Source: Bacteroidota bacterium
GTDB taxonomy: Bacteria; Bacteroidota; Bacteroidia; Bacteroidales; Prolixibacteraceae
NCBI GenBank assembly: GCA_030684645.1
Contig: JAUXUF010000039.1
Coordinates: 1-35,303, forward strand
DNA: 35,303 nt
Direction: 5' to 3'
Shown piece after piece: positions 6,575-15,181 of this stretch. How positions within the stretch are numbered: the first letter of the stretch is position 1; the number at the start of each line of letters is the position of its first letter. The position numbers were made by a program, and so were the translations under genes. The notes beneath the pieces are model-generated. The model did no database searches. It was not told the origin of the DNA and worked only from the letters and a program-made list of their open reading frames with translations.

Positions 6575-7921
6575 ATGGAATTAAATTTACTCACAGCTAT
6601 ATCGCCAATTGATGGCCGTTACCGCTCAAAAGTCGAAAATCTTCAGCTTTATTTTTCAGAATACGCCCTGATCAAATACAGGGTTCTGGTTGAAGTTGAA
6701 TACTTTATCGCTTTGTGCGAAATTCCCTTGTCCCAACTCGCTGCCTTTGATAAAAAGTTTTTCGGCACTTTACGTCAAATCGTTACCAACTTTTCACTGG
6801 AAGATGCACAACGGATTAAAGACATTGAAAAAGTGACCAATCATGATGTGAAGGCGGTTGAATATTTCCTGAAAGAAGAATTCGACAAGTTGGATCTTCA
6901 GGCCTACAAAGAGTTTATCCACTTTGGACTGACTTCGCAAGACATCAACAATACAGCCGTTCCCAAGTCAATTCAGGATGCACTGGACAATGAATATTTT
7001 CCAGCCATCAATGATTTGGTCGATAAATTGGATGAACTGGCCACCGAATGGAAAAACATTCCTATGCTGGCCAAAACACATGGTCAACCTGCTTCGCCAA
7101 CCAACCTGGGCAAGGAAATCCGTGTATTTTCGGAACGCATTAAAGGTCAATTGGAACAGTTGAAAGCTGTTTCGTGTGATGCTAAGTTTGGCGGTGCAAC
7201 CGGTAATTTTAATGCCCATCACATCGCCTATCCAGAAATTAGCTGGAAAGCATTCGGCAACCATTTCCTGAAAAAACACCTTGGACTCGAACGGGCTCAA
7301 TATACCACACAGATTGCCAATTACGACAATCATGCCGCCATCTTTGACGCGATGAAACGCATCAATACGGTAATCATGGATTTGAACCGCGATATGTGGA
7401 CCTACGTTTCCATGGAATATTTCAAACAAAAAATTAAAGCCGGAGAAGTAGGTTCGTCGGCCATGCCACACAAGGTAAATCCGATTGATTTCGAAAATTC
7501 AGAAGGAAATATTGGTCTGGCTAATGCGCTTTTCGAACATTTGTCAGCGAAACTGCCCGTTTCACGATTGCAGCGTGACCTCACTGACTCAACTGTTCTG
7601 CGTAATATCGGGGTTCCTTTTGCCCATACTTTGATTTCGATCAACTCAACCATGCGCGGTCTGAACAAACTCTTGCTTAATCCTGAAGCTATCAATGCCG
7701 ACCTGGAGAAAAACTGGCCGGTAGTCGCAGAAGCCATTCAAACCATTCTGCGACGCGAAGGTTATCCGAACCCATACGAGGCTCTTCGCAACCTGACGCG
7801 CGTTAACCGGAAAATTGATCAGGAAGTGATTCATGAATTTATTGATTCACTCGAAATTACTGATGAGCTCAAGGTTGAACTAAAGAAGATCACGCCACAG
7901 AATTACACAGGTATTTTTTAA
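6575..7921 (+). CDS. purB: Adenylosuccinate lyase
   Basis: A cytosolic lyase of the fumarase/aspartase superfamily that acts twice in purine synthesis: SAICAR to AICAR plus fumarate, and adenylosuccinate to AMP plus fumarate. The 448 residues correspond to the E. coli-like long PurB subtype. It has the N-terminal substrate motif SPIDGRYRSK, H90 in TNHDVKAVEY, the catalytic H169 in AKTHGQPASPT, the superfamily signature GSSAMPHKVNPIDFENSEGN with the mobile-loop serine at 294/295, and RDLTDSTVLRNIG. Nothing looks broken. The ATG at 6575 directly precedes the family-typical MELNLLTAISPIDG. A weak -7-like TACCTTTA lies at 6544-6551. It is the first gene after the RAYT repeat. Confidence 0.96.
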   Translation: MELNLLTAISPIDGRYRSKVENLQLYFSEYALIKYRVLVEVEYFIALCEIPLSQLAAFDKKFFGTLRQIVTNFSLEDAQRIKDIEKVTNHDVKAVEYFLKEEFDKLDLQAYKEFIHFGLTSQDINNTAVPKSIQDALDNEYFPAINDLVDKLDELATEWKNIPMLAKTHGQPASPTNLGKEIRVFSERIKGQLEQLKAVSCDAKFGGATGNFNAHHIAYPEISWKAFGNHFLKKHLGLERAQYTTQIANYDNHAAIFDAMKRINTVIMDLNRDMWTYVSMEYFKQKIKAGEVGSSAMPHKVNPIDFENSEGNIGLANALFEHLSAKLPVSRLQRDLTDSTVLRNIGVPFAHTLISINSTMRGLNKLLLNPEAINADLEKNWPVVAEAIQTILRREGYPNPYEALRNLTRVNRKIDQEVIHEFIDSLEITDELKVELKKITPQNYTGIF

Positions 7922-7987
7922 GAACAATAAATAGCTGTAATTTAAAGTTTTAGATACAGTTAATTATACTGATCATTTTACAATTCA

Positions 7988-9808
7988 ATGAAGGATTTTT
8001 TTCAGATTTTACGACGGTTCATTCCACCATACAAGAAACATTTATTTCTTAATTTCCTGTACAACCTGTTATCAGCCATGTTCACCGTTTTTTCGGTAAC
8101 CATGATGATTCCCATTTTGGAAATCCTTTTTGGACTTTCAAAAGATGTCGATGATCTGATGCCATGGGCGATGAATCTTGACGCCGTAAAAAACAATCTA
8201 TACTATTATATCACACTATTCAAAGATGTCAACGGGGCTGGTCTTACACTTTTATTTGTAGGGCTTTTCGTAATCATTGCTACACTCCTGAAAGTTGGCT
8301 TTTATTACCTGGGCGCCTTTGAGGCTATTTTTATCCGGAATGGGGTTGTCAAAGACCTCCGCGAACAAATCTTCAGTAAGATTCTGAAACTTGCTCTTCC
8401 GTTTTTTTCTGAAGAACGAAAAGGCGACATTATTTCACGTATTACCGGCGATGTTACTGAGGTAGAAAACTCCATCATGTCGTCGTTGGATATGTTCCTG
8501 AAAAATCCAATAATTATTCTTGTTCTGCTCATTTCGATGCTGGTAATGAGTCCAAGCATGACCCTTTTTATATTTCTGGTTCTTCCGGTGGCTGGTTATA
8601 TCATTGGCCGTGTGGGGAAATCACTAAAAAAAGTATCCCGGGAGGGTCAGGACAAAATGGGTATGATACTTACGGTGGTGGAGGAAACTCTTGGTGGTTT
8701 GCGTATTATCAAGGCTTTCAACGCTGAAAAGAAGATGAATGCACGGTTCTATTCTGAGATTCATGACTATAAATCGATCATGAACCGACTGATGCGACGC
8801 CGCGAACTGGCACACCCGTTGAGCGAATTACTCGGCACCATCGTAATCATCATTGTTGTTTGGTACGGAGGAACTTTAATCTTAGACCACAACAGCAAAT
8901 TATCAGGTCCAGAATTCATAGCCTATCTCGCCATCTTTTATCAGATCATTAATCCGGCAAAAGCCTTTACTACTGCGCTCTACAGCATTCAAAAAGGATT
9001 GGCTTCGATGGATCGGATCGATAAAATTCTATTGGCAGATGTTACCATACCGCAATCACCAGATGCACAGCCTGTCAGCACGCTTAAAAACACCATTGAA
9101 TACAGGAATGTCACTTTTGCCTACGACGAAAAAATTGTGTTGAATCATGTTTCTCTGAAAGTTCTGAAGGGAAAAACGATCGCTCTTGTCGGTCAATCAG
9201 GAAGCGGAAAAACCACTTTTGTTGATCTGCTGCCACGTTTTTATGATGTGAACGGAGGCCAGATCCTGATTGATGACATTGATATCCGGCAACTGAAACT
9301 ACATGACTTGCGCAACCTGATGGGCAATGTCAACCAGGAAGCCATTCTGTTTAACGACAGTATTTTCAACAACATCGCATTTGGTGTTGAAAACACTTCG
9401 ATGCCGGAGGTAATTGCTGCCGCCAAAGTAGCCAACGCTCACGATTTCATCATCGAAACAGAACATGGATATGACACGGTGATTGGTGACCGAGGAAGTA
9501 AGCTTTCCGGCGGACAACGTCAACGACTGAGCATAGCACGTGCCATTCTCAAAAACCCACCAATTCTGATTCTGGATGAAGCGACTTCGGCCTTGGATAC
9601 CGAATCGGAACGACTGGTACAAGATGCACTTGAAAACCTGATGAAAAACCGCACATCGATTGTGATTGCGCATCGTCTTTCAACCGTTCGCAATGCTGAT
9701 TTGATTTGTGTGTTCCATGAAGGTGAAATTACGGAGCAAGGTACTCACGACCAGTTGATCGAACTGGACGGCCGTTACAAACGGCTACACAGCATGCAGA
9801 TGTTTTAA
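7988..9808 (+). CDS. ABC transporter, fused permease-ATPase (MsbA-like exporter)
   Basis: A 606-residue half-transporter: a six-helix exporter membrane domain (about 1-335) followed by an ATPase domain (about 368-606). ATPase motifs are complete: Walker A GQSGSGKTT (402-410), Q-loop NVNQE (about 447-451), signature LSGGQRQR (506-513), Walker B ILILDEATSALD (526-537) and switch histidine H562 in AHRLST. It would work as a homodimer in the inner membrane. Family resemblance is to MsbA/lipid exporters, and Bacteroidota usually carry such a gene for lipid A-type flipping, but the substrate cannot be proven from sequence. It lies 66 nt after purB on the same strand, possibly with its own promoter. 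Confidence 0.9.
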   Translation: MKDFFQILRRFIPPYKKHLFLNFLYNLLSAMFTVFSVTMMIPILEILFGLSKDVDDLMPWAMNLDAVKNNLYYYITLFKDVNGAGLTLLFVGLFVIIATLLKVGFYYLGAFEAIFIRNGVVKDLREQIFSKILKLALPFFSEERKGDIISRITGDVTEVENSIMSSLDMFLKNPIIILVLLISMLVMSPSMTLFIFLVLPVAGYIIGRVGKSLKKVSREGQDKMGMILTVVEETLGGLRIIKAFNAEKKMNARFYSEIHDYKSIMNRLMRRRELAHPLSELLGTIVIIIVVWYGGTLILDHNSKLSGPEFIAYLAIFYQIINPAKAFTTALYSIQKGLASMDRIDKILLADVTIPQSPDAQPVSTLKNTIEYRNVTFAYDEKIVLNHVSLKVLKGKTIALVGQSGSGKTTFVDLLPRFYDVNGGQILIDDIDIRQLKLHDLRNLMGNVNQEAILFNDSIFNNIAFGVENTSMPEVIAAAKVANAHDFIIETEHGYDTVIGDRGSKLSGGQRQRLSIARAILKNPPILILDEATSALDTESERLVQDALENLMKNRTSIVIAHRLSTVRNADLICVFHEGEITEQGTHDQLIELDGRYKRLHSMQMF

Positions 9809-10016
9809 ATCCATCAATCTTTTACATTTTGGTTGAAACACCAATTTATCAACCAGTCAGAATGGTTGACAGATTCGAGTGCGATATAGTTGTCCCTTAA
9901 AAGATACGATTAAATAGGCAAGAATCCGATTTTCAGTTCATCATGCTATCCCACAATCGCTGTTACCATCAATTCAGCATCTAATCCAATCAGGAATATA
10001 GCCTGTATTAAACGCA

Positions 10017-10057
10017 AAAGGTTCAGGTTTCAAACGGTGTTTGGAACCTGAACCTTT
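10017..10057. terminator. 19-bp bidirectional terminator hairpin
   Basis: Arms 10017-10035 (AAAGGTTCAGGTTTCAAAC) and 10039-10057 pair over 19 positions with one wobble pair and a 3-nt loop (GGT). It lies 15 nt beyond the stop codon of the minus-strand 601-residue gene and about 210 nt after the end of the plus-strand ABC gene. On the minus strand the stem runs into TTTTGCGTTT. It serves the minus gene most directly and probably stops both converging transcripts. Confidence 0.8.
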
Positions 10058-10072
10058 GTATTTTGAATCTCT

Positions 10073-11878
10073 TTAAAGCAGTTTCGTTTTGAGTTGTAAC
10101 AATTCAAGTTTCAATTTTTCAAGATCCTGCATCAGATTGTTCTTCGAAGTAGAATCTTCCAACTGAGTTTTGCATTTTTGGAATAAGTCTTTGTAGTACT
10201 CCACTCCCTTGGTCAGATTATCCTGAAAAGTCTCAAAATGCTTCTTCTGTTTGTCAGAAAAAGGTTTGACCGTCTCTTCAATTTTTCCACCCAGGTATTC
10301 AATATACATATTGAGTTCTTTCACAAATAAATTAGGGCGGTCGATCCGCTCCATCACATTGGTACGGCCATAAATGTGGTCAACCATTCTTTTCAGCGAA
10401 TAGGTACCTGAAAAATAGGCCAGGTTGGGTCCCGGACAAATGCTGGCTGCAGTACCTTCAACCGATGTATCCAAACCATTTGCCATCAGAACCGAAGTAG
10501 TCAAACCGTTACACAGGCAAGCCTTGTCGGTTATTTTATTCAGTTCCTTTTCAAACTCCATTTCGCTCAGGTTCCGTTCTTTCAGCTCCTTTATTTTTTT
10601 GCGTTCATATTCCTTCGAAGCCGTACAAATACCTTCTTCAGAAAAACCAGGAGTCAGAGCCAGGTACTTTCTGGTACACGGAAAACCATACTTTCCTGCT
10701 TTGTTTTGAGCTTCCTTCTTCAAATCCATTCCTGTTCCCCGAACATTATTGAAAATAACTCCCAATGGTGAAACTTCACTCATGTACAAATCATCTTCCT
10801 TGGCATTACAAAGCACCTCCAATGTTTTTTCATCGACCCGGATTGCTTCAGGAACCAGTAAAAATGGTGTTCCCCATCCAATCGAATCAAGCTGGTAATA
10901 ATTAAGCAGGAACTCGTGTTCGGTGTTGGAACCAACTCCACCCTGTGCTGTAATTTTTACCAGAAAAGGTTTCTCCGGAACTGGTTTCCCTTTTTCAATC
11001 AAAGCTTTACTGTATATATCATGAACAGTTTCGATGAGTTGTTCCTTGTTATTTTTGAATTCTTCCAAAACCGGCCCCATCAGGAAACCATCGGTAGCAA
11101 AGGCGTGACCTCCACAATTCAGACCCGATTCAACACGGTATTCCGAAACCCAGATTCCCTTCTTAGCCAGAAACCGTCCCTGAATAAGGGCAGAGCGGTA
11201 ATCACTTACTTTCAGGATTACTTTTTTCTTTAACTCCAGTGCGGCATTCGGATAAAAATCTTCAAACTCTTCGAGATAGCTGTATAAGCGAGGATTCATT
11301 CCGGCAGAAAGAACCAGCGAAGAACTTAAATCGCTCAATGCAAATCCACGCAGAGCTGACAGGGCATCACTGTAAATAGATGGTAATTTTTCACCATTTT
11401 TGAAACTGTCCCGATCGAGCTTCGACATGATATTGACATCAATTTCCCCGGCGACCAGGTTCTCTTTCAACCAATCAGATAGTTTCTGCTTCATCTCACC
11501 GGTATTTATCATCTGATTGAATTTCAGCTTGATTTCTGATACATCTGGCAACATGGCAATGTATTTTTCAAGCTCTTCTTCCGTATGTGAAATTGAATTC
11601 TTCAGATCGTAAAACTTTTGCTTTACAACTTCCTGAACCGTATTCAGGTAAGCAGTAATCCGTTTGGCCCGGTGATCTTCCGTCTTCGGTGAAATCGATT
11701 GAAAAGGCAAATTGAATTTCTTGCAATAGAATTCCCTCAACTTTTCCATGGTCAGATCGTCAACGATCGAAATAACCGAAGAAATGCCATAATGTGCAAC
11801 TTTCACAGGTGCATCGATGGAATACCCGATGCCTAATACGGGGATATGAAAGGTGTGTAGGTTATTATGAAAACTCAT
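10073..11878 (-). CDS. Uncharacterised 601-residue protein, nitronate-monooxygenase-like barrel with Cys-rich C-terminal part
   Basis: No experimentally known family was recognised with certainty. The N-terminus (HIPVLGIGYSIDAPVKVAHYG, ISSVISIVDD) resembles the first strand of FMN-binding TIM barrels of the nitronate monooxygenase/FabK type. Later segments fit the same fold: GLNCGGHAFATDGFLMGP (about 255-272), VKITAQGGVGSNTEHE and GWGTPFLLVPEA (about 310-345, like the phosphate-binding GG(I/V)G loop followed by GTxFL). A C-terminal part has four cysteine sites (FPCTRKYLALTPGF, GICTAS, KACLCNGL, ASICPGPN), which suggests metal or Fe-S binding, and ends in a charged coiled coil (about 545-601). 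An insertion of about 130 residues (about 60-190) follows the first strand. No signal peptide; cytosolic. It is a single-gene transcript closed by a strong terminator. Confidence 0.6.
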   Translation of the reverse strand: MSFHNNLHTFHIPVLGIGYSIDAPVKVAHYGISSVISIVDDLTMEKLREFYCKKFNLPFQSISPKTEDHRAKRITAYLNTVQEVVKQKFYDLKNSISHTEEELEKYIAMLPDVSEIKLKFNQMINTGEMKQKLSDWLKENLVAGEIDVNIMSKLDRDSFKNGEKLPSIYSDALSALRGFALSDLSSSLVLSAGMNPRLYSYLEEFEDFYPNAALELKKKVILKVSDYRSALIQGRFLAKKGIWVSEYRVESGLNCGGHAFATDGFLMGPVLEEFKNNKEQLIETVHDIYSKALIEKGKPVPEKPFLVKITAQGGVGSNTEHEFLLNYYQLDSIGWGTPFLLVPEAIRVDEKTLEVLCNAKEDDLYMSEVSPLGVIFNNVRGTGMDLKKEAQNKAGKYGFPCTRKYLALTPGFSEEGICTASKEYERKKIKELKERNLSEMEFEKELNKITDKACLCNGLTTSVLMANGLDTSVEGTAASICPGPNLAYFSGTYSLKRMVDHIYGRTNVMERIDRPNLFVKELNMYIEYLGGKIEETVKPFSDKQKKHFETFQDNLTKGVEYYKDLFQKCKTQLEDSTSKNNLMQDLEKLKLELLQLKTKLL

Positions 11879-12307
11879 ACTTGTTCAATTTAATTTAAGG
11901 TGGTAAAAATAGTTTATTCAGATTAATTAGAAGGGTAAAAAATCTGAATTAAATCAGACAATGTAAAAAAAAGAATGTTTTTAACTCCGTCTGCATTAAT
12001 AAAGACCATTTACCAATAATATTTTAACATTTTGCCTGGAAAGTCGATTAGAAAATCTTCAGGTTAACCCATTATTAAAAGTTAAACCAAAACTCTTCGA
12101 ATTCCATCTTTCCATATTCATACTGCATGTCTTATTACTTTCCACTTTCAGTGAAACAAGCGGATAAGGGATTTTTAATAGACTTCGATAAAATTGAGAA
12201 CAAGCTTGAATCTTCTGATCGGAAATTCCATAAAAAAGAGGAATCATTTGACTGGCAAACGATCCCCCATTCTTTTATTTCAATCATTGTAGAACGACAA
12301 ATCTTAA
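11879..12307. other. Intergenic stretch, no supported gene
   Basis: This is AT-rich spacer between two minus-strand genes. Short open frames exist on both strands (for example on the plus strand from 12127), but none has a recognisable domain or start signal, and the plus-strand one runs antisense into the oxidoreductase gene. It should hold the promoter of the 601-residue gene, but no exact TAnnTTTG box was found. Confidence 0.5.
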
Positions 12308-13675
12308 CTATACAATTTCAGGCAATAAATAAGGTGCGCGGTAATCGCGGGTGAGCATGCTGTTGGCTTCACTTTCGCCTTCTCCGATAAAGCGTTCTGC
12401 AACTGAGTCAAATTCGAGCTGACGGCCCAAACGATAAGAAATATTCCCTAAATGTGCCAGCGATGAAGCTAAATGGCCCGTTTGAACCGGTCCGTGCTGA
12501 ATACTCATATCACGTGCACGGATAGCATCAAACCAATTCTGAAAATGAAGGGTTAATTCTCCGCTTTCCGACCGGCTTGGTCCCTTTTCGCGTTTTTCGC
12601 CCAGATAAGTTTCGTAGGTTCCATAACCTTTAACGACCATATAACCTTTATCACCATAGAAAATATTGCCGACTCCTGCGCCATCTTCCTGATTTGTACA
12701 CCAGTTACGAACTTCAAACTGGATCATTTTCTTTTCTTTCGGATAGTGGTAAATGGAAGTCTGAATTTCAGGAACTTCCTTGCAATCGTCCCACAAGAAT
12801 TTACCACCCATGGAAGTAATGCGTTCGGGCAAGCTGTTTACGCCCAATCCCCACATGCATAGATCGGTTTCGTGTATTCCTTGATTGCCTACGTCGCCAT
12901 TGCCATAATTCCAGTGCCAGTGCCAGTTGTAATGAACCAGATTTTTGGTAAACGGACGCATCGGGGCAGGGCCACACCACAAGTCGTAATTCAATCCGGG
13001 AGGTGTTTGCGAAATTCCCTTATCACCGATATCAGGACGCCAACGATAAACCAATCCACGCGACATGTAAACACGTCCAATTAATCCTTCTTCCAGGTGC
13101 TTAACAGCCTCCCTGATTGCTACAGAACTGCGCAACTGAACACCATGCTGAACGATACGATTGTATTTATAAGCTGCTTCAATTACCTTTTTACCTTCGT
13201 AAATGTTGTGCGTGGCAGGTTTTTCAACATACACATCTTTTCCGGCCTGACAAGCCCAGATGGTTTGTAGTGCATGCCAGTGATTTGGAGTTGCAAGTGT
13301 CACTGCATCAATGGTTTTATCTTCGTAGGTTCTTCTGAAATCCTGTTCGATCATTACTTTTTTACCATACTTTTTTTCAAAATCGCTGGCACGCTCCTGA
13401 AGAACCTCCATATCGGGATCGCACAGAACGGCAACCTCCACATTGGCCTTTTCAGAAAGCCCCATCACTTCTTCGATGTGTGACTTTCCGCGGCCGTTAA
13501 CGCCCAGAACAGCCACCCGGATCCGGTCGTTGGCTCCTTTTGCACCTGCCGGGATAATTATTGGTTTTTTGATCGTTTCACCTGCCAACACGGCTGGGGT
13601 AACAGCAGCCAGCACAGCACCGGTAGCAGCTGTTTTCAGGAAAGATCTTCTCGAATTACTCTCGTTATTCTCCAT
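12308..13675 (-). CDS. Gfo/Idh/MocA family oxidoreductase, Tat-exported
   Basis: A 455-residue NAD(P)-dependent oxidoreductase-like protein. The N-terminus carries a twin-arginine signal (SRRSFLKTAATGAVLAAVTPAVLA, written here as a motif at residues 8-31), so it is exported folded, presumably with its cofactor. The Rossmann domain starts at IRVAVLGVNGRGKSH (about 52-66). The family motif EKPATHN is at about 152-158 and follows ATPNHWHALQ. The C-terminal domain contains a His/Trp-rich YNWHWHWNYGNGDVGNQG and HETDLCMWGLG. Family members oxidise or reduce sugars and sugar derivatives; the substrate here is unknown. It lies 135 nt downstream of the PmoA-family gene on the same strand, a pairing typical of Bacteroidota and Planctomycetota carbohydrate loci. 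Confidence 0.9.
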   Translation of the reverse strand: MENNESNSRRSFLKTAATGAVLAAVTPAVLAGETIKKPIIIPAGAKGANDRIRVAVLGVNGRGKSHIEEVMGLSEKANVEVAVLCDPDMEVLQERASDFEKKYGKKVMIEQDFRRTYEDKTIDAVTLATPNHWHALQTIWACQAGKDVYVEKPATHNIYEGKKVIEAAYKYNRIVQHGVQLRSSVAIREAVKHLEEGLIGRVYMSRGLVYRWRPDIGDKGISQTPPGLNYDLWCGPAPMRPFTKNLVHYNWHWHWNYGNGDVGNQGIHETDLCMWGLGVNSLPERITSMGGKFLWDDCKEVPEIQTSIYHYPKEKKMIQFEVRNWCTNQEDGAGVGNIFYGDKGYMVVKGYGTYETYLGEKREKGPSRSESGELTLHFQNWFDAIRARDMSIQHGPVQTGHLASSLAHLGNISYRLGRQLEFDSVAERFIGEGESEANSMLTRDYRAPYLLPEIV

Positions 13676-13810
13676 TAGTTCAGATTTATTAGTAATTAAT
13701 TAGAGGTTTAAAGTTTCCTGTCTAAATTAGATGTTGTACATCCAATAAACAGATAGAATATTGCCAAGATTTGCACAAATTTGATCAGAACTTCCTCATG
13801 GAAGAAGGGT

Positions 13811-14833
13811 TTATTTCAAAAAGGCCTTGGCCAAGCCGTTAATTTCCGCATCGGTCAAATCTCCGCCGATAACCACTTTGTGTTTAAACTTAATGCCTTT
13901 TCCAGTTTTAAGTAGCACCTTAACTTCAGCAGCATTTTTATCAAAATTACGGCCACCCAGGTTATTGGATGCAAATAATCCATAACCACGTGCATGCGAC
14001 CAGGCAGGATAATTAGCATTTTTAGGATTATCCAGGATAACAATCGTAATTATTTCACCTTCCTTTTCTGCACGCAGCGCCACCCATGGACTTCTTTTTC
14101 CCCAAACATCACCACCTTTTACACCTTCGGCATTGCGGTAAACGCCATTCACACCATCATTATTCAGCACTGGTACTTGAGTTTCAATACCATTGGCATC
14201 CAGAAATTTTTCCGGTTTTGTAGCTGGTTCTTCAAAAGCCCTGTCCACCCGTAAGCCCAGTAAACCTTCCTTATTTTCCGTAAATGTAACTTCCTGTGCT
14301 GCTGTTAGCTTAGTCGTTCTTTCGATTGAACGAAGATTATCCTTGCCCGAAAAAATAAAGGTTGTTTCTTCATGGAGCAAAACCTTTCCATTTATATCAA
14401 CCCAATCGGAATTCGTTACCAATTCTCCTTTTTTAGGATTCTCCGAAACTATTTTCCTGAAAACAACCGTACCGTATTTGGGTTTATCTGCTGATTTTAT
14501 AGCAAACGAATTGTTCCAGAAGTCGAGACCGTTTACATTACCGAAATTGAACCACAAACCCACATGATGCGGATGGTCGGTGCGCTCAAAGGGTCTTGGA
14601 TTCAAAGGAAATCCGCGGGTAATGGTTTTTCCGGAGGCACTGACAATCGGATAAAGTGATTGCTTTTCCATGTTATCAGGATAAATGAAGGCCGTGAAAA
14701 GCCGACCGTCAACAAATACTTCTACTTTCTTCTCCTGTTCTTTATTTTTGAACTCAACTTTTTGGGAATGGGAAGTCAGGGTAAAACTGACAGAAAGGAT
14801 TAATGTTAATACAGCAAAAAAAGATAGTTTCAT
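13811..14833 (-). CDS. PmoA family protein (DUF6807), secreted
   Basis: A 340-residue protein with a signal peptide (about 1-23, ending TSHSQ) and the DUF6807/'PmoA' fold. The characteristic block is RPFERTDHPHHVGLWFNFGNVNG (about 80-102, shown in part) with a conserved His pair (DHPHH). The C-terminal block YPAWSHARGYGLFASNNLGG is also typical. The family name comes from similarity to an annotated methane oxygenase subunit and is misleading: these proteins are periplasmic beta-sandwich-like proteins that co-occur with Gfo/Idh/MocA oxidoreductases and sugar catabolism genes. The downstream neighbour is such an oxidoreductase, which supports joint action on a sugar derivative. The molecular activity is unknown. 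Confidence 0.82.
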   Translation of the reverse strand: MKLSFFAVLTLILSVSFTLTSHSQKVEFKNKEQEKKVEVFVDGRLFTAFIYPDNMEKQSLYPIVSASGKTITRGFPLNPRPFERTDHPHHVGLWFNFGNVNGLDFWNNSFAIKSADKPKYGTVVFRKIVSENPKKGELVTNSDWVDINGKVLLHEETTFIFSGKDNLRSIERTTKLTAAQEVTFTENKEGLLGLRVDRAFEEPATKPEKFLDANGIETQVPVLNNDGVNGVYRNAEGVKGGDVWGKRSPWVALRAEKEGEIITIVILDNPKNANYPAWSHARGYGLFASNNLGGRNFDKNAAEVKVLLKTGKGIKFKHKVVIGGDLTDAEINGLAKAFLK

Positions 14834-14867
14834 AATTGGTTTGGTTGGTTATAAATACATTTTCCTC

Positions 14868-14924
14868 CTGAAACAAACTGAATTCAAAATATTGAATATC
14901 AATAAAAAACAATATTTGTTTCAG
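14868..14924 (-). promoter_or_regulatory. Inverted repeat upstream of the PmoA-family gene
   Basis: Arms CTGAAACAAA (14868-14877) and TTTGTTTCAG (14915-14924) are perfect 10-bp inverted copies, 35-91 nt before the start codon. Inner ATATTG/CAATAT segments could extend pairing. It is either an operator with two half-sites or a leader hairpin. The rest of the spacer 14834-15181 holds nothing else that can be named. Confidence 0.4.
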
Positions 14925-15181
14925 AATCCTCAGGTACGATCTCAAAAATACTAAAATAATTCAATCGATTGCATTGTGTACTTTAAAAATTAATTCTCCA
15001 TCATTTCAAAATTCAGAATCAGTGAACTTCCGGTGTATTGTAATCAAATGTAATTTGCTTCTTTCCGTTAACTGATAAAAAAAAGCACAACAAAATAAGC
15101 TGCATGCTATGACGGGAAAATATTCACTTACAATTTACTGTGTCCAAATTCCAGGTTCTTCAAGACTTTAATTGGAGTTTT

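Noticed and set aside
9809-10016. Possible small RNA or gene between the ABC exporter and the terminator
   Set aside because: Only a weak 6-bp stem (TCAACC/GGTTGA) and no open frame or promoter were seen.
12127-12354. Plus-strand 75-codon open frame in the spacer before the oxidoreductase gene
   Set aside because: Its last third is antisense to the oxidoreductase coding end, and no domain or promoter was recognised.
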